A stretch of 19,982 nt of DNA from positions 1 to 19,982 of the forward strand of contig PMCN01000062.1 in assembly GCA_003154135.1 (NCBI GenBank), in the 5' to 3' direction. A program made the translations under genes and the position numbers. The stretch's first letter is position 1; the number at the start of each line of letters is the position of its first letter. The stretch is from Acidimicrobiaceae bacterium. GTDB lineage: Bacteria > Actinomycetota > Acidimicrobiia > Acidimicrobiales > Ilumatobacteraceae. The notes under the pieces were generated by a model. The model saw only the letters and a list, made by a program, of their open reading frames with translations, ran no database searches and had not been told where the DNA came from. Positions 12,727 to 19,490 of this stretch are shown here, piece by piece.

Positions 12727-14688
12727 CTACACGCGAACGAAGCGATCGATGAGTGCAAGCGCAGCAGCGGGCGGCACCGGCGGGGAGAACAGGTAGCCCT
12801 GCATCGTGTCGCACCCCAGTGCGCGCAGCTCGGCGTAGACCACATCGGTCTCGACGCCCTCGGCCACCACGGTCATGCCGAGCTGGTGCCCCAGCTCGAT
12901 CACCGAAGCGACGATCGCGCGGTGCTCGGCGTTCCGTTCCATCGCGATCACGAAGCCACGGTCGATCTTCAGCTCGCTGACCGGCAGGTGACCGAGCGAG
13001 CCGAGTGAGGTGTAGCCCTGACCGAAGTCGTCGATGCTCACCTTCACACCCGCGGCACTGAGCTCTTCGAGCAACGCCGTTGCGCGCACGGGGTCGGTGG
13101 CGAAAGAGGTCTCGGTGATCTCCAGCACCACACGGTCGGCGGGCACCCGGTGGGCGACCAGTCGGTTCAGCACCCACCCCGGCAGGTCGTCGCGCAGGTT
13201 CCTCGCCGAGATGTTCACCGCCATGCTCAGTTCGGGATGGCTGACCGACCACTCGGCGAGCTGGGCGAGCGCCGAGTCGACCACCCAGCGCGTGAGCGGC
13301 CCGATGAGGCCCGTGCTCTCGGCGATCGGGATGAAGTCGCTCGGCGGCACAAGGCCGCGCACCGGGTGCATCCAGCGCACGAGTGCCTCGAAGGCCACGA
13401 CGTGTCCGCTCATCGCGTCGACCTTGGGTTGGTAGTGGAGCACCAGATCGCCGGCGCTGATCGCTCGCCGGAGCTCGGCGATGAGGCCCAGTCGCTGCGG
13501 GTCGAACTCATCGATGCCGGGGTGGTAGCGCACGATCTCGGCGCGTGCGGTCTTCGCCGCATAGAGCGCGAGGTCGGCGCGCTGCACCAGCGCGTCGGCG
13601 TTGCAGGCGTCGACCGGCCACATGGCATAGCCCATGCTGGCCTCGACCGAGATCGCCACGCCGGCCAGCTCGACCTCCTGGCCCACCGCTTCCTGCACGC
13701 GGTGCAGGATGGTCTCGACCGAATCGCCACGAGCACCCGGCAGCACGAGGCCGAACTCATCGCCGCCGAGGCGGGCGACGGTGTCACCCGGTCGCAGCGC
13801 GGCGGTGAGGCGGGTGGCCACGATGCGCAGGAAGTCGTCACCGTTGCGATGACCGAGGGTGTCGTTGACCTCCTTGAACCGGTCGAGGTCGACGACCACC
13901 AGCGCGACCTCCGTGCCCAGGCGGCCCGCGGCGGCGAGCGCAGCCTCCACGCGGTCGGCATACAGCGAACGGCCGGGCAGCCCGGTGAGCGGGTCGTGCA
14001 GTGCGATCTGCTCGGTGCGCTCGCCTTGACGGCGGATGCGCACGGCCACCGAGCTGAGGATGGCGCCGAGCGCGACCCACAACGCGGCGAGGCCCACGAG
14101 GATCACCGTGAGGAGGTGGTGCAGCGAGTCGTTGAGCGCTGTCGCGATGGGCGCGTAGGGGATGTAGAGCTCCGCCACGCCGACGACCTGGCCGCCGCGT
14201 GCGTGCACCGCCACATACGCCTCGACGGCCCTCATGCCATCCGTGCGACTGCCATCGATCTCATCGGCACCCACCGTGGTGAGCTTGGTGACGATGCCTG
14301 TGCTGGCCGCGGTCTCCACCTCGTCGTCGACCACCGGCGGGCCCATCGGCGAGTCGGGATGGGCGGCGTCGAACACCACCCGCCCGGTCGTGTCGCGCAG
14401 ACGCAGCGAGACCACCGTCTCGGTGCCCAGCAGGCTGGTGGTGGCGCGGGTGAGGGCTGGCCGCTCCTGGGCGTCGAGGCCGGCGCTGAGCGGTGTGCCG
14501 TTGAGCAAGGGTTCGATCGCCGACTCGGCCACCGTGTGGGCCTGGGTCTCGGCCTGGCGCAGCGCGGCTCGGTCCGACTCGGTCGTCAGCGTGTGCACGA
14601 GCACCGCACCGAGCCACACCACCGGCGCCAGCGTCACCACGACTGCTGCAGCGATCCGGCGCACTCCGCGCCACCCAAAGTGGTCCAT
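12727..14688 (-). CDS. Membrane GGDEF-EAL cyclic-di-GMP protein with an extracytoplasmic sensor
   Basis: A 653-residue bifunctional c-di-GMP protein. TM1 is at about 12-33, followed by an extracytoplasmic sensor (about 35-190) resembling a dCache/PAS-like region (SLRLRDTTGRVVFDAAH), then TM2 (about 191-213). The GGDEF domain (about 225-390) has an intact active site LGGDEF (308-312) and an intact inhibitory site R299-x-x-D302. The EAL domain (about 400-650) keeps E434-A-L, NISARN, EITET, DDFGQGYTSL, K574 in SELKIDR, VAEGVET and MQGYLFSPP. Both activities look possible. ATG at 14688 is chosen; an in-frame ATG at 14769 has a GGAGAG only two bases away and would add 27 atypical residues from the AT-rich promoter region. 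It diverges from the subtilase gene. Confidence 0.92.
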   Translation of the reverse strand: MDHFGWRGVRRIAAAVVVTLAPVVWLGAVLVHTLTTESDRAALRQAETQAHTVAESAIEPLLNGTPLSAGLDAQERPALTRATTSLLGTETVVSLRLRDTTGRVVFDAAHPDSPMGPPVVDDEVETAASTGIVTKLTTVGADEIDGSRTDGMRAVEAYVAVHARGGQVVGVAELYIPYAPIATALNDSLHHLLTVILVGLAALWVALGAILSSVAVRIRRQGERTEQIALHDPLTGLPGRSLYADRVEAALAAAGRLGTEVALVVVDLDRFKEVNDTLGHRNGDDFLRIVATRLTAALRPGDTVARLGGDEFGLVLPGARGDSVETILHRVQEAVGQEVELAGVAISVEASMGYAMWPVDACNADALVQRADLALYAAKTARAEIVRYHPGIDEFDPQRLGLIAELRRAISAGDLVLHYQPKVDAMSGHVVAFEALVRWMHPVRGLVPPSDFIPIAESTGLIGPLTRWVVDSALAQLAEWSVSHPELSMAVNISARNLRDDLPGWVLNRLVAHRVPADRVVLEITETSFATDPVRATALLEELSAAGVKVSIDDFGQGYTSLGSLGHLPVSELKIDRGFVIAMERNAEHRAIVASVIELGHQLGMTVVAEGVETDVVYAELRALGCDTMQGYLFSPPVPPAAALALIDRFVRV

Positions 14689-14827
14689 GGAACTACTGAT
14701 CGGCAGGTCACGAGTGTTCTTGAGTTGTTTTTGCCAGATCAAGAAAACTTCATACTGTGGTGAAGCCATCGCTCTCCGTGTTCTATTGGAGTAGGGTGGT
14801 CGCAGAGCCCAGTGCAAGGAGACCGCC
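14689..14827. promoter_or_regulatory. AT-rich divergent intergenic region with an inverted repeat
   Basis: The 139 bp between the divergent GGDEF-EAL and subtilase starts include an unusually AT-rich patch (about 14712-14762). TTCTTGA (14717-14723) and TCAAGAA (14739-14745) are perfect 7-bp arms with centres 22 bp, or two helical turns, apart. A weak -35/-10 pair for the subtilase may be TTGCCA (14731) and TACTGT (14753) with a 16-bp spacer. A strong AAGGAGA site lies just before the subtilase ATG. A shared operator controlling both genes is inference. Confidence 0.5.
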
Positions 14828-16561
14828 ATGAAGGGCCACAGCGACCTCGACCACGACCAGCATCTGTTCTGCGGGCGACGGCTGTTCTCCGGGCGACGGC
14901 TGCTCGTCGGCGCCACTTCGCTTCTCTTCGCACTGACAGTGGTGCCGTCCGCGCACGCCGCGGCCGCCACGAGCAGCAACCAGGCACCCGCGGTGCAGAC
15001 GGATCCGGGGGCGGGTCTCCCCCTCGGATCGATGTACCACGTGGTCGACCAGATCGGCGCCCGCGCACTCTGGGAGGACGGCATCACCGGCAAGGGCGTG
15101 AACATCGCCCTCATCGACACGGGCGTGGCGCCGGTGCCGTCGCTGATGAACGGCGACAAGGTGATCGCCGCTGTCGACCTGTCGGCCGAGGCCGGCGTCC
15201 CGCAGGCGACCTACCTCGACACGTTCGGTCACGGCACGCACATGGCCGGCATCATCGCCGGCAAGTCGCCCGGCGCCGATCCCGCCACGGCCGCCGCGCA
15301 TCCCGAGTGGTTCCTCGGCGTCGCACCCGACGCAGGCCTCGTGTCGGTGAAGGTGGGCGACAACTCCGGTGCGGCCGACATCACGCAGGTGATCGCCGGT
15401 GTCGACTGGGTGGTCGACCACGCCGCCGAGCTGAACATCCGCGTGCTCAACCTCTCCTACGCCAGCGGTTCCAGCCTGCCCTACACGTCGGACCCGCTCA
15501 CCTACGCACTCGAGCGGGCGTGGCGGGCCGGCATCGTGGTGGTGGTGGCCGCGGGCAACGACGGCCGCCAGTCGAAGGTGCTGGCCAGCCCGGCGATCGA
15601 CCCGTTCGTCATCTCCGTCGCCGCCGTCGAGGCCATCGACGACACCACGTTCGTGGTGCCGAAGTGGATGTCGAGCGGTGACGGCGTGCGCAACCCCGAC
15701 GTGTCGGCGCCGGGCGCCCACATCGACAGCCTGCGCGACCCGCTGAGCCGCGTCGACATCGAGCACCCCGAGGGCTACGTGAGCGACACCCTGTTCCGTG
15801 GCAGCGGTTCCTCGCAGGCCGCCGCCGTGGTGACCGGCTCGGCCGCCCTGCTCCTGCAGGCCCGCCCCGACCTCACCCCCGACCAGTTGAAGGCGCTCCT
15901 CGAGAAGAACACCGTCAACGCCAAGCCGAAGAACGAACGCTTCTCGGGCGTCGGTGTCATCCAGCTCGACAACCTGATCGGGCTCAAGGCCACCAAGAAG
16001 GTGCAGACCTTCGCCCCGTCGGACGGCTCGGGCTCGCTGGAGGCGGCCCGCGGCGCCGTGCACATGGTGGTCGACGGCCACGTGGTCGTCGGTGAGTACA
16101 CCGTGCTCGGCACACCGTGGAACGGCACCCGCTGGACCGGCACACGGTGGACCGACGGCACGTGGGACGGCACCCGCTGGACCGGTGGCACGTGGATGGG
16201 CACCCGCTGGACGAACGCCACCTGGACGGGAACCCGCTGGACCGACCTGGTGTGGAGCGGCACGCGCTGGACCGGCACCCGCTGGACCGGCACCCGCTGG
16301 ACCGCCGATGCCTGGACGGGCTCGTCGTGGACGGGCACCCGCTGGACCGGCACCCGCTGGACCGACGACTCGTGGGCCGGGGCAGTGTGGGACGGCACCC
16401 GCTGGACCGGCACACGGTGGACCGGCACTCGCTGGACCGGCACACGGTGGACCGGTACGCGCTGGACGAACGAAGGTTGGGACGGCACTCGCTGGACCGA
16501 CACAGGTTGGGATGGCACCCGCTGGACCGACTTCGGTTGGTCGGGCGGTGACTGGGAGTGA
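14828..16561 (+). CDS. Secreted subtilisin-like serine protease (S8) with a tryptophan-pentad tail
   Basis: A 577-residue exported serine protease. The signal region has an extended n-part with two GRRLF/GRRLL twin-arginine motifs (16-26), a hydrophobic core (about 27-42) and a PSAHAAA cleavage site. The S8 domain (about 70-385) has D97 in LIDTGV, H135 in GHGTHMAG, oxyanion N244 in AAGND and S329 in GSSQAAA, where Gln replaces the usual Met. After a short linker, residues 431-577 are 29 pentads each starting with Trp, then Trp-Glu. ATG at 14828 has AAGGAGA 6 bases upstream. No membrane anchor or sortase signal is present. The stop overlaps the start of the downstream GGDEF-EAL gene. The protease call is firm; the substrate and tail role are unknown. 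Confidence 0.93.
   Translation: MKGHSDLDHDQHLFCGRRLFSGRRLLVGATSLLFALTVVPSAHAAAATSSNQAPAVQTDPGAGLPLGSMYHVVDQIGARALWEDGITGKGVNIALIDTGVAPVPSLMNGDKVIAAVDLSAEAGVPQATYLDTFGHGTHMAGIIAGKSPGADPATAAAHPEWFLGVAPDAGLVSVKVGDNSGAADITQVIAGVDWVVDHAAELNIRVLNLSYASGSSLPYTSDPLTYALERAWRAGIVVVVAAGNDGRQSKVLASPAIDPFVISVAAVEAIDDTTFVVPKWMSSGDGVRNPDVSAPGAHIDSLRDPLSRVDIEHPEGYVSDTLFRGSGSSQAAAVVTGSAALLLQARPDLTPDQLKALLEKNTVNAKPKNERFSGVGVIQLDNLIGLKATKKVQTFAPSDGSGSLEAARGAVHMVVDGHVVVGEYTVLGTPWNGTRWTGTRWTDGTWDGTRWTGGTWMGTRWTNATWTGTRWTDLVWSGTRWTGTRWTGTRWTADAWTGSSWTGTRWTGTRWTDDSWAGAVWDGTRWTGTRWTGTRWTGTRWTGTRWTNEGWDGTRWTDTGWDGTRWTDFGWSGGDWE
14864..14899 (+). repeat. 18-bp tandem duplication in the subtilase signal-peptide region
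   Basis: Two copies of an 18-bp unit (14864-14881 and 14882-14899) differ at one base, G to C. They encode LFCGRR and LFSGRR, so the twin-arginine pair is duplicated. A third, partial unit continues as CTGCTCGTC. Confidence 0.85.
16118..16558 (+). repeat. 15-bp in-frame repeat array encoding 29 Trp pentads
   Basis: Starting at 16118 every fifth codon is TGG, for 29 consecutive units plus a final TGG GAG. Seventeen units read WxGTR (x = T, D, N, M or S); the others are variable, such as WTDGT, WTNAT, WTADA, WTGSS and WAGAV. In several stretches WxGTR alternates with a variable unit, giving a 10-residue period. The most common 15-mer is TGGACCGGCACCCGC. Nucleotide patterns such as alternating CACCCGC and CACACGG endings recur in units 1-2 and 19-22, which suggests segmental duplication. 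All frames through the array are open, so overlapping long reading frames here are artefacts. Confidence 0.97.
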
Positions 16562-19080
16562 ACCCAGAGCGCAGCACCGTCCGTCGCATCTGCCTGCTGG
16601 CCGGTGTGATGGGCGTTGCCGCGCTCCTGGGGCTCTGGTTCCTGCCGCATCGCGCCGCCGCGCTGCGGCCCGCGGGCTGGTGGATGGTGCCCGTGATCGC
16701 CGTCGCCTACGGCATCGCCGAGCGCACCGTGTTCCACTTCGAGTTCCGCAAGGAGGCCATCTCGTTCTCCATCTCCGAGGTGCCCACGGTGTTCGCACTG
16801 CTGTACCTCGCGCCCGGGCCGGCCGTGGCGGCACGCCTCGTCGGCAGCCTCGCCATCATCGCCATCCAGTGGCGTTCGCCGTCGTACAAGCTGTTCTTCA
16901 ACGCATCGCTGTTCATGCTCGAACTGGCCATCGCCTATCACATCGTGCAACCGGTGCTCGACCGGTGGGGCAACGGCCCGACGGTGCTGCTGTTCACGCT
17001 CGCACTGGCCGCGTCCGTGTCGTTCATCATCGGTTCGATCTTCGTGTCGGTGGCCATCTCACTCGTCGAAGGCGGCCTCCTCGAACGCATGACGGAAGAG
17101 CTCAGCCTGTCGGTCTGGGTGGCGCCGCTCAACGGGCTCGTCGCGGCAGCGATGGTGGCACCCACCATGCTGTCGCCCTGGCTCGTCGCCCTGGCGGCGG
17201 TGCCGCTCATCGCGTTCTGGGCCATCATGCACGGCTACGGGCGTCTCGACCAGCGCTACCGCGATCTCGACGCGCTGCACGGCTTCGTGCGCAAGGTCGG
17301 CCCCTCCCTCGACCTCGACGAGCTCACCGGCATCGCCATCTCCGAAGCCGCCCTTCGGCTGCGCGCGCACCGCGGCGCGATCGTGGTGTTCGAGGACAAC
17401 GGTGGCGTCCGCCGCCACGACGTGGGCGAGCCCCTGCCGCAGCTGCCCACCTCTGCCGACGATCCGCGTTGGCGCGACGTGCTGCGTGGCGCGAACGCAC
17501 GCCGCGTAGGCCCCACCGAAGCCGCGGTGTGGGGCCTCTCCGATCTGGCTGAGATCGGTGAGGTGGTCGCGACCCCGATCACCGACGGACGCACTCCCCT
17601 CGGCATCATCGCGCTCGCCGGGCGCGAGGGCGCCGAGTTCAAGTTTCGCGCCGGCGATCTCGGCCGACTCGCGACGATGGCCGACCAGCTCGCACCGAGC
17701 CTGCGCAAGTCGATGTTCCACGAGCGCATCGAGTTCGAGGCGCGCCACGATGCGCTGACATCGTTGCCCAACAGGTCGTCGTTCGAGCGGCTGATCGAGA
17801 ACGCGATCGCAGTGCGCACGATCGAGATGAACGACGAGGACATCATCGACATGGTGCTGATGATGGACCTCGACCGCTTCAAGGAGGTCAACGACACCCT
17901 CGGCCACCACGCCGGTGACGGGTTGCTCGTCTCGTTCTCCGAGCGGTTGGCGGCGATCCTCGAGCCAGGCGACGTGCTGGCCCGGCTCGCCGGCGACGAG
18001 TTCGCCGTGCTCGCCCGGCGCACCGTCGACGGCATGCATCAGCTGGCTCTTCGCCTGGTGAACGAGGCCCGCCGCCCCTTCTCGATCGACGGGTTGGAGG
18101 TGGTGGTCACGATGAGCGTCGGCGTCGCGCCGATGGTGGGCGACGTGAAGGACGCGAGCACCATGCTGCGCCGCGCCGACATCGCGATGTACGCGGCCAA
18201 GAACCAGCACACCGGGTACGAGCTGTACCGCGACGAGATCGACCGTCGTACGCCCGCACGGTTGGCCATGCTCGGCGACCTGCGCAACGCGCTCGAGCAG
18301 CACGACCTCACCGTGCACCTTCAGCCCAAGCTCGACCTGGCCACCGGCATGGTGGTGGGAATGGAAGCCCTCGCCAGGTGGGCGCACCCGACGCGTGGCT
18401 TCGTGTCGCCGGAGGACTTCGTACCCGTGGCCGAGGAGACGGGGCTCATCAAGCAGCTCACCGATCTCGTGCTCGAGTCGTCCATCCAGCAGGTGGCGAT
18501 GCTCAAGCAGCACGGCCACCACCTCGGCCTCGCCGTCAACCTGTCGACCCACGACCTCCTCGACGAGCTGCTCGCCGACCGGGTGCTGCGCCGGCTGGAG
18601 CAGTACGACGTCGACCCGTCGATGTTGACCCTCGAGATCACCGAGTCGTCGCTGCTGCTCGATGCACCTCGGTCGCGGGCCACGATCGATCGCCTCAACG
18701 ACGCCGGCATCCGTCTGTCGGTCGACGACTTCGGCACCGGCTACTCGTCGCTGAGCTACCTGCGCCGACTCCCCGTCAGCGAGCTGAAGATCGACCGCAG
18801 CTTCGTCAGCAACCTGCTCCTCGAGGACCAGGACGAGGTGATCGTGCGGTCGATCATCGACCTCGGTCACAACCTCGGCATGCAGGTGGTGGCGGAGGGC
18901 GTGGAGACCGACGAGATCCTGAGCCGCCTGCGCGGCTTCGGCTGCGACGTGGCGCAGGGCTACGGCATCTGCCGCCCGATCCCCTACGACCAGTTCCTCA
19001 CCTGGCTGGGCACCACCCAGCACCCGAGCCGGCGCCAGGACCCCCTCCGCCCCGGTGCCTGGCTCGACGACACCCTCTGA
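16558..19080 (+). CDS. Multi-pass membrane GAF-GGDEF-EAL cyclic-di-GMP protein
   Basis: An 840-residue protein starting at a GTG that overlaps the subtilase stop by four bases (GTGA). The N-terminal region (about 10-230) has some seven membrane helices, like an MASE-type sensor. A GAF-like domain follows (about 240-395). The GGDEF domain has A478-G-D-E-F482 instead of GGDEF, and the inhibitory-site Arg is replaced by Glu (E469-P-G-D472). The EAL domain keeps E603-A-L, AVNLSTHD, EITESS, DDFGTGYSSL, SELKIDRSF, VAEGVET and AQGYGICRP, so phosphodiesterase activity is likely. AGDEF domains can still be active in some proteins, so synthesis is uncertain. The overlap with the protease gene implies coupled translation. 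Confidence 0.92.
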   Translation: MNPERSTVRRICLLAGVMGVAALLGLWFLPHRAAALRPAGWWMVPVIAVAYGIAERTVFHFEFRKEAISFSISEVPTVFALLYLAPGPAVAARLVGSLAIIAIQWRSPSYKLFFNASLFMLELAIAYHIVQPVLDRWGNGPTVLLFTLALAASVSFIIGSIFVSVAISLVEGGLLERMTEELSLSVWVAPLNGLVAAAMVAPTMLSPWLVALAAVPLIAFWAIMHGYGRLDQRYRDLDALHGFVRKVGPSLDLDELTGIAISEAALRLRAHRGAIVVFEDNGGVRRHDVGEPLPQLPTSADDPRWRDVLRGANARRVGPTEAAVWGLSDLAEIGEVVATPITDGRTPLGIIALAGREGAEFKFRAGDLGRLATMADQLAPSLRKSMFHERIEFEARHDALTSLPNRSSFERLIENAIAVRTIEMNDEDIIDMVLMMDLDRFKEVNDTLGHHAGDGLLVSFSERLAAILEPGDVLARLAGDEFAVLARRTVDGMHQLALRLVNEARRPFSIDGLEVVVTMSVGVAPMVGDVKDASTMLRRADIAMYAAKNQHTGYELYRDEIDRRTPARLAMLGDLRNALEQHDLTVHLQPKLDLATGMVVGMEALARWAHPTRGFVSPEDFVPVAEETGLIKQLTDLVLESSIQQVAMLKQHGHHLGLAVNLSTHDLLDELLADRVLRRLEQYDVDPSMLTLEITESSLLLDAPRSRATIDRLNDAGIRLSVDDFGTGYSSLSYLRRLPVSELKIDRSFVSNLLLEDQDEVIVRSIIDLGHNLGMQVVAEGVETDEILSRLRGFGCDVAQGYGICRPIPYDQFLTWLGTTQHPSRRQDPLRPGAWLDDTL
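17535..17563 (+). other. Imperfect hairpin within the second GGDEF-EAL gene
   Basis: CCTCTCCGATCT and AGATCGGTGAGG pair over 12 positions with one T-T mismatch around a GGCTG loop. It lies in the GAF-coding part (GLSDLAEIGEV). In GC-rich coding DNA such a stem may well be chance, and no codon bias supports selection as in the RHH gene. Confidence 0.3.
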
Positions 19081-19100
19081 CCCGCGCCCCCTCCCCCCGT

Positions 19101-19163
19101 TTTCAGCGATTTTCAGCGCTCGTGTCAGCGCGTGATCACCAAGGCTGGTGATCAGCCGCTGAC
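19101..19163. repeat. Palindromic intergenic repeat, possible bidirectional terminator or REP-like element
   Basis: Two direct copies of TTTTCAGCG (19100-19108 and 19110-19118) precede a large inverted repeat. GTCAGCG (19124) pairs with CGCTGAC (ends 19163) and TGATCACC with GGTGATCA, giving 15 paired bases with a 2x2 internal loop and a six-base AAGGCT apex. A competing stem GGCTG/CAGCC can form at 19143-19157. No T-run follows in the + direction. It lies between the end of the GGDEF-EAL gene and the minus-strand tRNA terminator. Its GTCAGCG/CGCTGAC core is the same as in the hairpin at 4781-4800. Confidence 0.65.
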
Positions 19164-19205
19164 AGGAGCCGGGGGGTTTGGGGCGGGTTGTAGGAGAGAC
19201 GCGAA

Positions 19206-19238
19206 AGAACCCCCGGCACGGGAGTGACCGAGGGTTCT
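19206..19238 (-). terminator. Intrinsic terminator of the tRNA-Gln/tRNA-Glu unit
   Basis: On the minus strand AGAACCCTCGG and CCGGGGGTTCT form an 11-bp stem (one G-U pair) around an 11-base loop. A short TTTC run follows the stem. It begins two bases after the CCA end of tRNA-Glu, so it should end transcription of the tRNA pair. Confidence 0.8.
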
Positions 19239-19240
19239 CT

Positions 19241-19316
19241 TGGCAGCCCCAACGGGATTCGAACCCGTGCCGCCACCTTGAGAGGGTGGTGTCCTAGGCC
19301 ACTAGACGATGGGGCC
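19241..19316 (-). tRNA. tRNA-Glu (anticodon CTC)
   Basis: The minus strand starts GGCCCCATCGTCTAG and ends GTTGGGGCTGCCA, giving a seven-pair acceptor stem (first pair G-U). The anticodon stem is CCACC/GGTGG with loop CTCTCAA, so the anticodon is CTC and reads GAG. The T-arm is ACGGG-TTCGAAT-CCCGT. The CCA end is encoded at 19241-19243. Length is 76 bases. Confidence 0.96.
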
Positions 19317-19353
19317 AGGCTGCTCGATGACGGCTCGGAAGCCGGCACCTATG

Positions 19354-19428
19354 TGGTTGGGGAGCAAGGAATCGAACCCTGAATAACAGAACCAGAATCT
19401 GCTGTGTTGCCTGTTACACCACTCCCCA
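19354..19428 (-). tRNA. tRNA-Gln (anticodon CTG)
   Basis: The minus strand starts TGGGGAGTGGTGTAA and ends GCTCCCCAACCA. The acceptor stem TGGGGAG/CTCCCCA is perfect. The anticodon stem is GCAGA/TCTGT with loop TTCTGGT, so the anticodon is CTG, reading CAG. The T-loop is TTCGATT. CCA is encoded (19354-19356). It lies 37 bp upstream of tRNA-Glu in the same transcription direction, so both are probably in one transcript. Confidence 0.95.
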
Positions 19429-19490
19429 TCGGGTCACCCCGAAGGCGCAACGATCCTAGCAACGCACCCGCGAACTCCCACCACGGAATC

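Noticed and set aside
14689..15159. Upstream extension of the first GGDEF-EAL reading frame to 15159
   Set aside because: The extension is antisense to the subtilase start and signal peptide, and the residues lack family features. The conserved membrane helix begins just after the ATG at 14688.
16092..17552. Other open frames through the Trp-pentad array (Pro/Ala/Gly-rich, His/Arg/Leu-rich, Val-Gln-Arg-rich)
   Set aside because: A 15-bp repeat keeps every frame open. Only the frame continuous with the S8 domain has a start, signal peptide and catalytic residues.
19241..19428. tRNA genes as attachment site of an integrated element
   Set aside because: No integrase, no direct repeat of a tRNA 3' end and no mobile genes are visible on either side within the window.
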